Of a stretch of 64,000 nt of DNA, positions 1-11,768 are shown in pieces. The stretch is taken from assembly GCA_006176705.1 (NCBI GenBank), contig QRFJ01000370.1, positions 62,001-126,000 of the forward strand, given 5' to 3'. The notes beneath the pieces were generated by a model. That model saw only the letters and a list, made by a program, of their open reading frames with translations, did no database searches and was not told the DNA's origin. Origin of the DNA: Cocos nucifera (lineage: Eukaryota > Streptophyta > Magnoliopsida > Arecales > Arecaceae). The translations under genes were made by a program, and so were the position numbers. The stretch's first letter is position 1. Each line of letters opens with the position of its first letter.

Positions 1-100
1 AATAGGGTTTACTGGTAACTTATGAACCATGACATAAGATATTAGTGAAACTCTACTCAATTGTTATATCCTAGCTCGATTTAGAGAGAGGAGTGTGACA
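1..100 (+). mobile_element. 3' end of a Ty3/gypsy LTR (element G)
   Basis: The stretch ends in gtgtgaca, a common LTR terminus of Tekay/Del-type chromoviruses, and a tRNA-iMet-type primer site follows six bases later. The LTR start lies outside the window. The assignment to gypsy rests on the gag remnant further downstream. Confidence 0.6.
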
Positions 101-105
101 TTTAT

Positions 106-117
106 TGGTATCAAAGC
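106..117 (+). promoter_or_regulatory. Primer-binding site, tRNA-iMet type (element G)
   Basis: tggtatcaaagc matches the canonical tggtatcagagc, complementary to the 3' end of initiator tRNA-Met, except for one G-to-A change. It lies directly after the LTR terminus, where minus-strand priming would occur. Confidence 0.65.
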
Positions 118-729
118 AAAGATAGTAGGTTGCATGGGCATATGTAGGGCATAATTAAGTATAAATAGTGTTGCTTACTAAATTAAATTAAAAGAGGGCA
201 TGTGGTTTGAGAGCTGACTTAATTTTTATTAAAATTAAATTATTTCCTCCTCGAGCCAGTTTGAAAATTTTTTGAGCTAACCCAAGTTTCAGACTATAGA
301 AATCAATTTTCTATTTCCCTGAGAGAGCTAACCCGATTCCTCAAAGAGCTGATCCAATTCTTGAGAGAGTTGACACAATTTCTAAAAGAGCTGATCCAAT
401 TCCTTAGAGAGTTGATCCGATTTGAGCTCGAACCAACCCGACTTGAATTCGAGCTGACCCGACAACATGCCAACTTGTGTGCTAGAGCCAATTCTAGTCT
501 TTTCAAATCACCTTTTTGCATGGAAATTTGTTCCAATTCGTGATTCAATTTGCTCATAGAGTTCCTAATTGGTTCTAATTTTATTATAATAATGATTTCT
601 ATTTATAAAAGTATTCTTAAGAATAATTTGAAGGATTATGGTATACTATTGTGTGTTTTAGTGTTTAGTTATTATCAATTTATTTTAGGGTTAGTGAATT
701 TGATTGTTTTAATTATATTTTGTAAGAGG
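118..729 (+). other. Leader of gypsy element G with short degenerate repeats
   Basis: This is untranslated leader between the primer site and gag. Between about 310 and 440 it carries degenerate tandem units of about 20 bp on the theme gagagctgatccaattcct. Short open frames here on both strands only reflect this periodicity and are not called as genes. Confidence 0.5.
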
Positions 730-1827
730 ATGGTTTGTACAAGGTCAGGACTTGGTGGAAAACCACCAACGAGAGATATAGGCCAAGGACGAGCCCTAGG
801 TAGGGGTAGAGGCTAACGTCAGGGTAGATTGAGAAGAGTCAATAGGGATGGCCAACCTCATAGGGCATTATCTAGTGCTTCATCTTCTACCCTGAGGGTA
901 GAGGTGGAAGATTCATAGTTGCATGATCATATGCATGATTCTCTATCCATTACACCGATCTTAATACCTTCAGCATAGATATAGACACCTATTTCTAGGT
1001 TACAAGAATTGGTAGGTATAATCACTCAAGCCATTGCTACTGCTATGACTTCTGCTCCTAATTTGCAATCTCAAAATACAGATAGAGCAGTATGTTATGA
1101 AAGACTAGAAAACTGGAGGTGATAGAATTCTTCGATACTATGGATCCAATCAGGTAGAGAATTGGTTTCAGAAAATAGAAAGGGTTTTTGTATTGATGAA
1201 GTGTACTAATGAAGAGAAGTTGAGTATTGCCACTTTTCTATTGGAAGGTCGATCTCGATACTGGTGGACATCATATGTCGAAAGGCAATCATAGGGTGTT
1301 GTTATTTTCTTGAAAGATTTTAAAGAAAATTTTACCCATAATTTTATTCAGTTGCATATCAGGATTAGAAAAAGAAAATAAAGGAATTCCTGAATCTGAC
1401 ATAGGGAAAGATGATAGTAGTTGATTATGAAGCCAAGTTTACTGAACAATCTCATTTTGCTCCAATATTTGTGGTAGATGAAAAAGAAAAATGTCAAATG
1501 TTTTAGGATGGGCTGCCTCTTGAAATCAAAGTAAAAATGAAGATGCACAACTATGGCAGTTTTATAGAATTGGATGCAGGCGCTATTAGGGTGGAAGAAA
1601 TTGAGGAGTTCTATAGTCACAAATAGGAAAGAAGCAAAAGAATTGCTCAGAGTTTCTCAGGGGGTGCAGGGGGAAGTCAACCATTCAAGAAAATTAATGT
1701 TTCTGGGAAGCCCAATCAAAGTTCTAGAGCATCAATGGAATCTAGTGTGGGATCTTTTGCTTTCACAAATCTAGAGCAGAAAAGGACTGAGCAGAGGTTT
1801 ATGTCACAATCAGCAGGAAGTAGGGTA
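730..1827 (+). pseudogene. gag: Decayed Ty3/gypsy gag, 5' part
   Basis: The frame opens at 730 with a basic Gly/Arg-rich N-terminus (MVCTRSGLGG...) and hits a stop at about 815. After a decayed stretch, 1120-1600 encodes a recognisable retrotransposon Gag domain in shifting frames: an EFFDTMDP block, then NWFQKIERVF, LLEGRSRYWW and YEAKFTEQ. This order is typical of chromovirus-type Gag, which forms the virus-like particle. Several frameshifts and stops are present. The gene stops abruptly at 1827 where copia element A begins, before any zinc knuckle or pol, and I did not find its continuation elsewhere in the window. Confidence 0.7.
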
Positions 1828-4098
1828 TGTTAGATATGTGTACCCTAGAATCCAGAATTGGCTGACACTTGTAATATACTTTTAAGGATAAAATTATAAT
1901 TTTAACTATAAATAATAAAATGGGTTATTTTCTATCACATATGTGTATTTAGTATCTGTGATACATCCCTTGAGTTAATGGTAATGATAATTCTTATTTT
2001 CAATAGTTGAAAATTTAAGATGAATTTTTATTATTAACTTATAAAATGCTCCTGATCGTAGGATCATCATGAGGATGATGATTGATTCGGAAGGTTAGTG
2101 TACAATCACTTCTTTGTAGTAGATGAGTCTTGAATCTACGGTGTAGAGATATCGAAGCGAGAGTACAGATACTCGTTAGAGAATGAGGGCACTGAGCATG
2201 ACCACCTCGAGTAGTCATAAGGAAGTCTACCTTCTCATCGATGACTGACTCGATGCTGCAGTGGTGTGTCTAGTTCTTTGACCTGAGGTGCATCGGCAGT
2301 TCACCTTGAGGGTATTATAGTTTGACTACACCATGACTCAGTCTCCTAGCCATTCGGAATCCTAAGGTGTATGTTGGCTATAGCATGTTCATTGTAGGAA
2401 TTGGATTGCACCAAGATGGAATCTATCTACGTCGGTGGATGAGGAGCGACCCTATATGATCATGAGAATCAAGTCCATAAGCCCATGGCCATGGCAGAAT
2501 GTGAAATAATAGAAAGAGTTTCTATTAAGGTTTTCACATCGGACTTGAATCGAATGATTAAATCATATGATAGAAATTAGGGTTTGACGAGTTCACCTTA
2601 ACCCTAATCTGATCGGGGCTCAAGATAGAAGAACTTAATCACACAAGTAGCTGCACCGAGAGGTACATTTTCAATTTTGATGAGTTGCCACCATATGCTG
2701 CTAGGTGTTACTGGTGGATTTTGGGAGCAATTAGAATGATTTTGATGATCGATCATTCTAGTTGTCTAAATCAGAAAAGTTTTGATCCATCGAAAGGAGT
2801 TTCAATGATGTCGATGATGGAGATCATGATACATCCCATTACCATATAGAACTAAACCTAACTGAGTCACACAAACAAGAATTTGGATCTAGATATCATT
2901 GACTGGACTAACCCAATTCAGTTGATTTGAATAAGATTCAATTAGGTTCAAGGAAATCGTGCTAGCACACGATTGAGCCTAACGTTCTCCTTTTCTTATC
3001 ATTAAAAGTTGTCTCAACTGAGCCAAATGAGTTTGTGCTCACTCAGGTACCTTTACTTAGTTTGACTGAAGCTTGTCTAAGTCAAAAAAGGGTTGTCTTA
3101 ATTTATGAGATAAATTTGAGATAACACCTGCCATTTTTTATCACCTGCTAATTCTTGTACTTTGACTTGGTCAAATATTGACCTTTGACCCTTGGACATC
3201 TGTCCATGTGTCACGCACTTATTGGAGAGCAGATAGGGGCTTGTCCCCTCTCTGCAAATTGGAAAAAAAGGGGGCGCACGCCTAGGATGGCATGCGTCCA
3301 TGGATAGGGATGCTGGAGTCCCATACGGATGGGACTCCAGGTTGCTTGTTGGATTCAAACTAGGTGACCCTCACCTATAGACTTTGACTAGTCTTAGGCG
3401 CCACCTTAGGATGAATCCATGGATCTCTTATCCCATCAATTAGATTTAGATCTAATTGAACGAAGCAACGTGATTGGCCGGAGTGATGCAGCACTACATG
3501 GCGCAGTAGAGTCGCAGTAGAGTCTATAAATAGACCCTATTTGCGCCCACTTTTAAGAACTTCTCTCCTAGTCATGCCCCAAGGCTGCCCCCTTCCCCTC
3601 TCCATGCCAACATCTGACCCTCTCTCTCCTCTCCATGTCTAAGAAAATTGGGTTCCTTAGATTAGTGCGAGTCAGACAAGAAAAGGCTGACGAAAAAGGA
3701 AGAAGGCAGCACTGCTGCAAAGACGACTGATGATCTTCAGAAGAAATTTTGAAGATCCTCCAAATCAGATCCAGATCTAATTTTTGAAGAAAATAAAGAG
3801 AAGAAGAAGATCTCTAGATCTAGCCTAAGTGGGTACTGGTAGAGGCCAGGCGCTTGCGTGGCAAGATCTAGAACCTTAGAGCTTCCGTAGGATGATCAAT
3901 GGGTAATCAGATTACCTAGAATCAAGATAAAATTAATTAAGAATTAATTTAATTTAATTTTTTTAATTATCAAATCATAAATCAAATCTAAAGAAGTATT
4001 AGATCTAATCTAGATCTGAGAGAAGAATTTTTGAAATATGCCTCTCGATCCAATCAGATCTGAACGAACCTGACCCAAAAATTCAGAATTTTCCTTCA
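1828..4098 (+). repeat. 5' LTR of copia element A
   Basis: The LTR starts TGTTAGATATG and ends ...ttccttCA, two bases before a tRNA-iMet primer site. The same sequence recurs, diverged, at 7224-9526 (inverted), at 21378-23638, and split over 32133-33148 plus 50117-51354. It contains a TATA box at 3525, CT-rich leader sequence after it, and a conserved block near 3830 (gtgggtactggtagaggcc) that has counterparts in all the Angela-like LTRs of the window. At about 2.27 kb it is long for copia. Confidence 0.8.
3525..3532 (+). promoter_or_regulatory. TATA box of LTR A
   Basis: tataaata lies in the 3' part of the LTR ahead of a pyrimidine-rich stretch. The equivalent position is TATAAATA on the - strand in LTR N (7791-7798) and TATATAAA in the 3' LTR (23074-23081). 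The position fits the U3/R boundary. Confidence 0.55.
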
Positions 4099-4100
4099 AC

Positions 4101-4118
4101 TGGTATCAGAGCCAGGCT
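4101..4118 (+). promoter_or_regulatory. Primer-binding site of element A (tRNA-iMet)
   Basis: tggtatcagagc is a perfect match to the canonical initiator tRNA-Met primer site. It continues into ccaggctct, so agagcc-a-ggctct forms a 13-bp palindrome overlapping the site. The inverted copy N has a near-palindrome at the same place. Confidence 0.8.
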
Positions 4119-4779
4119 CTTATTAAATTAATTTAGATTTGATTTAATCTAATTAATTAGTGATTTTAGATATCACATGAGGTTTGATTAGATCTAAAAT
4201 TAGAAAATAGAAAATTAAAATTAATTGATCTAGATCTAATATGTATAAGATACATAACTGAACTAGGAATAGAATTGTTCTATGTGTAGTCTAGTATAAT
4301 CATATTTTTTATTTGATTAAATATAATTTTTAGATCTATAATTTTTTATTTTTTGATATTATAAATATTATAATCATATCTAAAAATAGAAAATAAAATA
4401 AAATTAATTTATTCATATGAGATATGATAGTTGCATGTTTAGACTAGTTGTAGAATAGTTCTGCAAATAGGTCTAGATTAAATTCTATTTGATAAGATCA
4501 AATTTAAATTTAATTTTTTAGATGATTATGAGATAATTTAGATCTGAAAAACATGCATGCATGATATATGTGATATATACAAAACATGTTTTAATTAGAT
4601 CTTTTATATGAGATATATGCTTAGATCTAATTTATTTTTTGTAGATTAGTTGTATTTCTGATTAAGGCGTTCTCCTTGGCTGTCCGATCATAAGAACAAA
4701 ATAGGGCTTAAAGACCCTCTCTTTCCATTCGATGGGGAGTTCTTATGATGAGTAGGGGTGCTGTGCGTTCGTCCTTAAT
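4119..4779 (+). other. AT-rich leader of element A, left portion
   Basis: This is untranslated leader rich in agatctaa-type motifs. It ends with the structured module at 4655-4780, then switches abruptly to inverted gag. The same leader occurs inverted at 6530-7200 and, in part, at 26646-27000. Confidence 0.7.
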
Positions 4780-4780
4780 G
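4655..4780 (+). repeat. Structured leader module, copy 1
   Basis: The block begins gattaaggcg and ends cgtccttaat, an outer inverted repeat of about 10 bp. Inside it are an 11-bp inverted repeat (atcataagaac / gttcttatgat) and two small hairpins (aggg...ccct and ccat-tcg-atgg). Homologous copies lie at 6526-6656 on the - strand and 26866-26996 on the + strand. In this copy the right arm is cut by the junction with inverted gag. Confidence 0.65.
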
Positions 4781-4782
4781 AC

Positions 4783-5352
4783 CAGCATGTTCATTAATTC
4801 GGCTAAGGAATTTTGAAGTTTATGCATGTGGTAATTCATGATGAATTGCCCATATGCATCAGTCAAGGATTGTAGAATAACATCGTTCTATAGATCCAAG
4901 TCTAACTTCACACCGAGCTTCTCAAGTTTTTCCATGTCCTTGATCATCATCAGACAGTGATCTTGGACTGACTGCCCATCATGCATCTTAGCCTTGAAAA
5001 GTCATTTCGTGACTTAATACTTGGCTGCACGACTCTGTTCACCAAACATCTCTTGCAGGTGAGCCAACATTTGGCGAGCAGTCCTGATATCTTCATGTTG
5101 GCGCTGGAGCTCATCAGACATCGAGCCCAACATGTAATATCTGGCCTTATTATCTTCGTCTATCCATTTTTCCAGAGACGCTCTCTGTTCAGTGGATGGA
5201 CGGGCTGGTAAGGTGGGAGGGTCCTGGTCCAATACATGGGTTAACTTCTCGAAACCCAAAATGATTTTGTAGTTCCTGAGCCAATCTTTATAATTGGGTC
5301 CGGTCAGTCTATGTGTGTCCAGGATACGTGCTAATGGGTTGGACGCAGACAT
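4783..5352 (-). pseudogene. gag: copia gag, N-terminal part (element N)
   Basis: Gag starts at MSASNP (ATG at 5352); an upstream in-frame ATG at 5370 is not shared with the other copies. The intact frame runs to 5014 and includes HRLTGPNYKDWLRN, WIDEDNKARYYMLGSMSDELQ and MLAHLQEMFGEQ, a pattern of the copia-type UBN2/gag-polypeptide domain, the particle-forming part. Beyond the stop at 5014 it continues recognisably through VQDHCLMMIKD and SLTDAYGQFIMNYHMHKLQ with one or two more stops. It is truncated near 4783, before the zinc knuckle. It is the best preserved gag N-terminus of the three A-family copies. Confidence 0.8.
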
Positions 5353-7202
5353 TTTTCTGTAGAGAGTCAAAGATTCTAGTTAGATACTGTAATTATGACT
5401 TGACCAATTTATTTAAAAATTTTATTTTTAAATAAATTAGCTTCCACTATTTTCTTGGATCCCTACACTCCCTCTGTAGAGATGCAAAAATCTCCATGAT
5501 TAATGATTTCTAGTGGGTGGTGCGGTCTCACCAACTGACTCATCACCTCACCTAACAGTTATTGGTGATGGGTTAGCCAATGAGTGAACAACTCTTGTTC
5601 AATGATTCTCTAATCATGGTGCACCCAAACTTGGTCTCTAATTCATGAATCTCACCGTATCCAAAATATTGATCCACTCCTTAGTTAAGTCAGACCCACC
5701 ATTTGCATAGACTGGATTCCTAATTGAGTCTCTCACCGTATCCAGAATATTGAGCCCAACTCATCCTCCAGCCCATAGCATCCAATGCCTAATAGACATG
5801 GTTGCATCTTTTCGGTGCAACTGAGCCACTGTATCCAGTCGAGAACAATCAACCCCTGGAAAGGGCCCGCACATCTACAATGGTGGAAGACCTCAGACTT
5901 AATCTTTTCTTAGGGAGAATTGATTCAGGTCTCATTAAACTAGACTTGTCATAGTCATAACAATTATGACTAACCTAGTGGCATGGGTTAGCTCGGATTA
6001 TTGACCACCTCAAATCAGAACTAAGTCAACAGATATGGCCAGGTAAGTGAGATCGGTGGAAGGGATATGCCATTAACTCATACAAGAATGCATTCAGGTC
6101 GAGTAGCTTCCCAATTAAAAACCAGTCGGTCGTATGTGCCAAACTTACCTTAGACACCAAATTATTGAGCCAGAACCAATTGGGTTAGCCTACAATCCAG
6201 ACTCTAACCTCTGAGCCTAATTAGGTCTTGCTTGATCGTGACTCGATCTTGACCCAGACTTAATCCTATTAGGCTGGTCAATTTAAGCATTGTTGATCCC
6301 ATCTAACCAACTCTTGATTCGGTTTGATCAACCGCTTAGACCTAATTGAGCTACCCAAGCCCGAACCCAGTATTATGAATATGTCTTAGATCTAAAATTC
6401 TCAATTTTAGACCTAATTAATATTTCATAATCTTAATTTTTAATTAAGTAGGGTTCATAAACAAAATATGCACAATAAATCCTAGGGTTTCAGGATCTAG
6501 GGTTTTGCAGAAAGTAAGTTTTGGGTTTCTGATTAAGGACGAACGCGCAGCACCCCTACACATCATAAGAACACCCCATCGGATGGGAGGAGAGGGCCTT
6601 TAAACCCTTCTTCATTCTTATGACCGGACGGCTAAGAGGAACGCCTTAATCAGGAACATGTAATACTACAAAACAGTTTTAGATCTATATCATATACCTC
6701 ATATACAAATTAGATCTAATCATGGCATATTTTGCATACATCTCATGTATCAAATCATGCATATTTTTAGATCTAAATTATCTCATAATAATCTAAAAAA
6801 TTAGATTTAAATTGATCTTATCAAAATAAACTCTAATCTAGACAACTTATGTAGAACTATTCTACAACTAGTCTAGACATGCATCAATCATATCTCATAT
6901 GATGTTAAAATTAAATAATTTTTATTTGCTATTTTTTAGATATTATTATAATAATTATAATATCAAAAAATAGTAAATAAATAGATCTAAAATATGATTT
7001 AATCAAATTAAATTATAAACATGCAAGACTATTCTATAGAACTATTCTATTTTAGAACTAGTCATGCATATTTTCTAATCTTAGATCCAAATCATTTAAT
7101 TTTAATTTTTTCTGATTTTAGATCTGATCACATCTCATGTGACATCTAAAATTACTTATTTTTTAATTAAAATAAATTTAAAATTAGATCTAAATACTTT
7201 AG
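5353..7202 (-). other. Leader of inverted element N
   Basis: This is about 1.85 kb of untranslated leader between the primer site and gag. It is homologous in inverse orientation to 9527-10043 and to 26646-28181. It includes structured module copy 2. No open frame here is supported. Confidence 0.7.
6526..6656 (-). repeat. Structured leader module, copy 2
   Basis: This is the inverted copy of the 4655 module with both arms present. On the - strand the outer arms are ttcctgattaagg and ccttaatcagaa. The inner arms are tcataagaat and gttcttatga, with one G-U-type pair. The two small hairpins agggtttaaaggccct and cccat-ccg-atggg are kept. Confidence 0.65.
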
Positions 7203-7221
7203 AACCTTGGCTCTGATACCA
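7203..7221 (-). promoter_or_regulatory. Primer-binding site of element N (tRNA-iMet)
   Basis: On the - strand the site reads tggtatcagagccaaggtt, immediately after the LTR terminus and its two-base spacer. This is the same arrangement as in element A. Confidence 0.8.
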
Positions 7222-7223
7222 GT

Positions 7224-9526
7224 TGAAGAGAAATTCTGATTTTCTAGATCAGGTTCGTTCAGATCTGATCGGATCAAGAGATATATTTTAAAATTTTTTT
7301 TCTTTGATCCAAATTAGATCTGAGATATTTTAGATCTAATTTTTATTATTTTAATAATAAAAATAAAATATAGATAAATTAAATTAGATTTAATTTACCT
7401 TGATGTAGGGTAATCCTATTACCCATTGATGATCCTATAAGCAGCAAAAGGTTCTGGATCTAGCCACGCAAGTGTCTGACCTCTACCGATATCCACTAAA
7501 ACTAGATCTGAAGATCCTCTTCTTCTCTATCATATGTCTAAAAATTAGATCTGAATTTGATTTGGAGGATTTTCAAAACAGCTTTCGAAGATCAGTAGTT
7601 ATCCTTTGCAGTAGCGCAGCCTTCTAGCTTTCTGTCGCCTTTCTCTCACCTAGATTGCACCAACTGAGATCCCAAACTTCTTTGGGCGTGGAGAGGAGAG
7701 AGAGAAGGTGAGCTTGGTGTAGAGGAGGAAGAGACAGGCAGCCTTGGGGCATGAGAATTGTGTTCTCTCTTTGAGTTGAGCGTAGGGTCTTATTTATAGA
7801 CTATGCGTGATCCAACTGCTCTTCTTCCCAACCAATCACAATTCTTTATGAAATCAGATCTAAATCTGATTGGTAGAAATAGAGTCCCTTAGATTCATCC
7901 TTATATAGTGCCTAAGATCAGTCAAAGTTGGTTCTTAGGAGGAGTCTAATAGGAATCTAGAAAGGAGATGGAGTCCCTATCCAACAGGGACTCCTGGGCG
8001 CCTCCTGCTTGGGTGCACGCCACCCATGGCGTGCGCCCTCCTCCTTGCCAGCTTCTGGTGTGTGCCCTCCTCCTTGCCAGCTTCTGGTAGGGGGACAAGC
8101 CCCCACCAGCTCTTTAGTAGGTGTATGACACATGGATAGAAGTCAAAGTATCAATGGTCAACATTTGACCAGTCAAAGGTCAACTTTTGACCAAAGTCAA
8201 AGGATGAGAAATGGCAGGTGACCAAAAATGGCAGGTATTGTCTTACAAAATAAGACAACCCTTTTTTGACCTAGACAGGCTCCAGTCAGACCAAGTGAAG
8301 GCCTCTGATAGAGCACAAACTCCTTTGGCTCAGTCAGGACAACTATTTATGATAGTAAAAGAAGAACGTTAGGTTCAATCGAGTGCTAGCACGATTTCCT
8401 TGAACCTAATTGAATCTCATTCAGATCAATTGAACTAGATTAGTTCAATTGATGATCACTAGATTCAAACCCTTGTTTGTGTGACCTAGTTAGATTTCAG
8501 TTCTGTATGGTAATGGGATATGTCATGATCTCTATCATCGACATCATCGAAACTCCTTTCGATGGATCAGAACTCTTCTGATTCGAACAGCTAGAATGAT
8601 CGATCATCTAAATCATTCTAATTGCTCCCAAAATCCACCAGTGACACCTAGCAGTATATGGTGGCAACCCATCAGAGCTAAATGCGAACCTCTTGGTGCA
8701 GCTACCTGTGTGATTAAGTTCTTCTATCTTGAGCCTTCGATCAGATTAGGGTTAAGGTGAACTCGTCAAACCCTAGTTTCTGTCATATGATGTAATCATT
8801 CGATTCAAGTCCGATGTGAAAACCTAAATAGAAACTCTTTCTATTATTTCACTTTGCCATGGCCATAGGCTTCTGAACTTGATTCTTATGATCATCATAG
8901 GGCTGCTCCTCTACCACCGAGGTAGATAGATTCCATCTTGATGCAATCCAGTTCCTACAATGAACATGCTATAGCCAACATACACCTCATGATTTCGAAT
9001 GGCTAGGAGATCGAGTTATGGTGTAGTCAAACTATAACACCCTCAAGGTGAACTGTCGATGCACCTCAGGTCAAAGAATCAGACACACCACTGTAGCATC
9101 GAGTCAGTCATTGACGAGAAGGTAGACTTCCTAATGACTACTCGAGGTGGTCACGCTCAGTGCCCTCGTTCTCTAACGAGTACCTGTACTCTCGCTCTGG
9201 TGTCTCCACACCGTAGACTCAAGACTCATCTACTAAAGAGAAGCGATTGTACACCAACCTTCTAGATCAATCACCATCCTCGTGATGATCCTATGGTCGG
9301 AAGCATTTTATGAGTTAATAATGATTATTCATGTCTTAAATTTTCAACTCTTGAAAATATGAATTATCATTACCATTAACTCAAAGGATGTATCACAGAC
9401 ACTAAATGCACATATGTGATAGAAAATAACCCACTTTATTGATTATAGTCAAAATTATAATTTTGCTCCTAGAAGTGTATTACAAGTGTCAACCAATTCT
9501 GGCTTCTAGGGCACATATATCTAACA
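7224..9526 (-). repeat. 5' LTR of inverted element N
   Basis: It runs on the - strand from TGTTAGATATATG (9526) to ...tctcttCA (7224), about 2.3 kb, and is alignable along its whole length to LTR A. A TATA box lies at 7791-7798 on the - strand. A 35-bp stretch around 8020-8085 is locally duplicated (the gcgccctcctccttgccagc motif occurs twice). Confidence 0.8.
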
Positions 9527-10043
9527 CTTCTCGGGGTTGATTATTCTCAGTTGGTCATAGTGGTTCAGTTACATCGGAAAGATGCAATCATGTCTATTAG
9601 GCATTGGATGCTATGGGCTAGAGGATGGATTGGGCTTAATATTTCAGATACGGTGAGAGACCCAATTAGAAATCTAATCTGTGCAAATGGTGGGTCTAAC
9701 TTAACTAAGAAGTGGATCAATATTCTAGGTATGGTGAGATTTATAAATTAGAGATCAAGTCTTGGTGCACCATGATTAGAGAATCATTGGACAAGAGTTG
9801 TCCACTCATTGGCTAATCCATCATCAATAACTATTAGGTGAGGTGATGAGTAAGTTGGTGGGACTACACCACCCACTAGAAATCAGTAATCATGGAGATT
9901 TTTGCATCTCTATAGAGGGAGTGTAGGGATCCGAGAAAATAGTAGGAGCTAATTTGTTTAAAAATCAAACTCCTAAATAAATTAGTCAAGTCTTAATTAG
10001 AAAATCTAACTAGAGACTTTGACTCTCTATAGGAAAAAGAAAA
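9527..10043 (+). other. Leader of element A, right portion
   Basis: This is untranslated leader resuming after N, aligned to about 27674-28181 of element B and, inverted, to 5353-5890. It leads directly into gag at 10044. Confidence 0.7.
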
Positions 10044-11768
10044 ATGTCTGCATCCAATCCACTAGCCCATATCCTAGACACCCATAGATTGACTGGATCA
10101 AATTATAAGGATTGGCTCCAAAACTTTAAAATTATTTTGGGTTTCAAGAAGTTGACTCATGTATTGGACCAGGATCCCCTTACCTTACCAGTTCGTTCAT
10201 CCTTTGAATAGAGATCGTCTCTTGATAAGTGGATGGATGAAGATAATAAGGCTAGATACTATAGGTTGGGCTCGATATCTGATGAGCTTCAGCGCCAACA
10301 TGAAGATATCAAGACTACCCACCAAATGTTGGCTCACCTGCAAGAGTTGATTCGTGAACAGAGTCATGCAACCAAATATCAGGTCACTAAACAACTGTTT
10401 AAGATAAAATGCATGATGGGCAGTCAGTTCAAGATCATTATCTGATGATGATTAAGAACTTGGACGAGCTTGAGAAGCTCGAAGTGAAGTTAGACCAAGA
10501 TCTGCAGAATGATATAATTCTATAATCCTTGACTGATGCATATGGGCAGTTCATCATGAACTACCATATGCATAAACTTTAGAATACTCTAGCCGAGCTT
10601 ATGAATATGCTGATTACTACTGAGCTTTCTATGAAAGGTTCTAAAGACTCGGTACTTACTATAGAATGGACTTCTTCCAAGAAAAAATCTTTTGGAAAGA
10701 AAGTCTATGAAAAAGTAGAAGATGGAAGGTGGAAAGAAAAAGAAGGTAGAGCTGAAGAAGAAGGCCGTTGATAAAGAAAAATTCTTTCATTGTAATACTG
10801 ATGGCCATTGAAAATGGAACTGCCCTACATACTTGGCCACCATGAAGAATAAGAAAGAGACAGGTCCTTCTGGAGGTATGCTCGTTATTGAATCTAACCT
10901 TATGATTTCTTCTACATCTAGTTGGGTGCTTGACTCTAGTTCTAGTGCTCATTTGTGTGCTTTCATGTAGGATCTTGAGGATAGCAGAAGGCTGAGGGAT
11001 AGTGAGATAATCCTATGCATTGAAAATGGAGCAAGGGTTGTTGCTGTGGCCGTGGGAACCTACCCTTTTCGACTACTGTCTGGCTTAGATTTAGTACTTA
11101 AGCATTGTTATTATGTGCCTGCTGTAAGCAGAAATTTGACTTCTATTTCATGTTTAGCATAAGAAAGCTGTGTAATTAGTTTTCATTAGGACCATTATAA
11201 TATTCTTTATGAAAGAAATAAAATTGTAAGTGGTTTCCTTATTAACGGTCTCTACCAGTTACATATTGATGTATCTGTCTTTAATATCGAGCAAAATGTG
11301 AATGCCATAGGATCAAAATGACCCAGGGATAGTCCAAATGATAGGTATCTATGGCACCTAAGGCTAGGTCATATAGCAGAAGATAGGATTAATAAATTAG
11401 AGAAAATTAGGCTATTGAGTCCATTGACTTTCGAGTCATATCCAATTTGTGAATCATGTCTTCATGGCAAAATGACTAAGCTTTCTTTTGTAGGATATGG
11501 AAAAAGGGCCACGGATCTACTTGTCCTAGTACATATTGATGTGTGCAGTCCATTAGATGTGCCGACTAGAGACAACTTTATCTACTTCATAATCTTTATC
11601 GATGATTTATCTCAGTATGGGTATGTATATCTTCTGAGATACAAGTCTGAAGCCTTTGAAAAGTTTAAAAAATTCAAACATGAAGTGAAAAAGCAAACTA
11701 AAAAATCCATTAAGGTTCTTCGATCAGATCGAGAAGGTGAATACCTTATTTGAAAATTCCTGGACTAT
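10044..11768 (+). pseudogene. gag-pol: copia gag, protease and first part of integrase (element A)
   Basis: Gag starts MSASNPLAHILDTHRLTG at 10044. It continues through MDEDNKARYYRLGS and SLTDAYGQFIMNYHMHKL to a zinc knuckle near 10780 (FFHCNTDGHWKWNCP), whose first Cys is Phe. A protease core near 10928 reads VLDSSSSAHLC, so the usual D-S/T-G is now D-S-S. The GAG-pre-integrase motif RYLWHLRLGHIAEDRINKL lies at about 11347. An integrase frame, open from 11415, carries CESCLHGKMTK, HIDVC (first catalytic Asp) and FIDDLSQYGYVYL (second). Multiple stops and frameshifts make it non-functional. The reading breaks at 11768 because the Athila-like element inserted between the second Asp and the catalytic Glu, and it resumes at 19141. 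Confidence 0.8.

Larger units (their letters stand above)
4780..9526 (-). mobile_element. Inverted 5' fragment of an A-family copia element (N)
   Basis: Read on the - strand this is LTR (9526-7224), primer site, leader and about 190 codons of gag, then it stops. The LTR terminus at 9526 (ctaaca) abuts + strand leader sequence at 9527. That leader corresponds to a point about 680 bp further along the leader than where element A broke off at 4779. The simplest reading is an inverted insertion of a sister element into A's leader, followed by a deletion that took N's 3' half and part of A's leader. Auto-integration of the element's own cDNA is an alternative. Confidence 0.65.

Noticed and set aside
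1348..1620. 90-codon open frame on the - strand
   Set aside because: It is antisense to the decayed gypsy gag, whose motifs are recognisable on the + strand.
4655..4780. 5S rRNA or tRNA gene, given about 120 nt and cloverleaf-like pairing
   Set aside because: No A/B/C-box promoter words, no anticodon arm or CCA-side acceptor features, and no resemblance to the plant 5S sequence.
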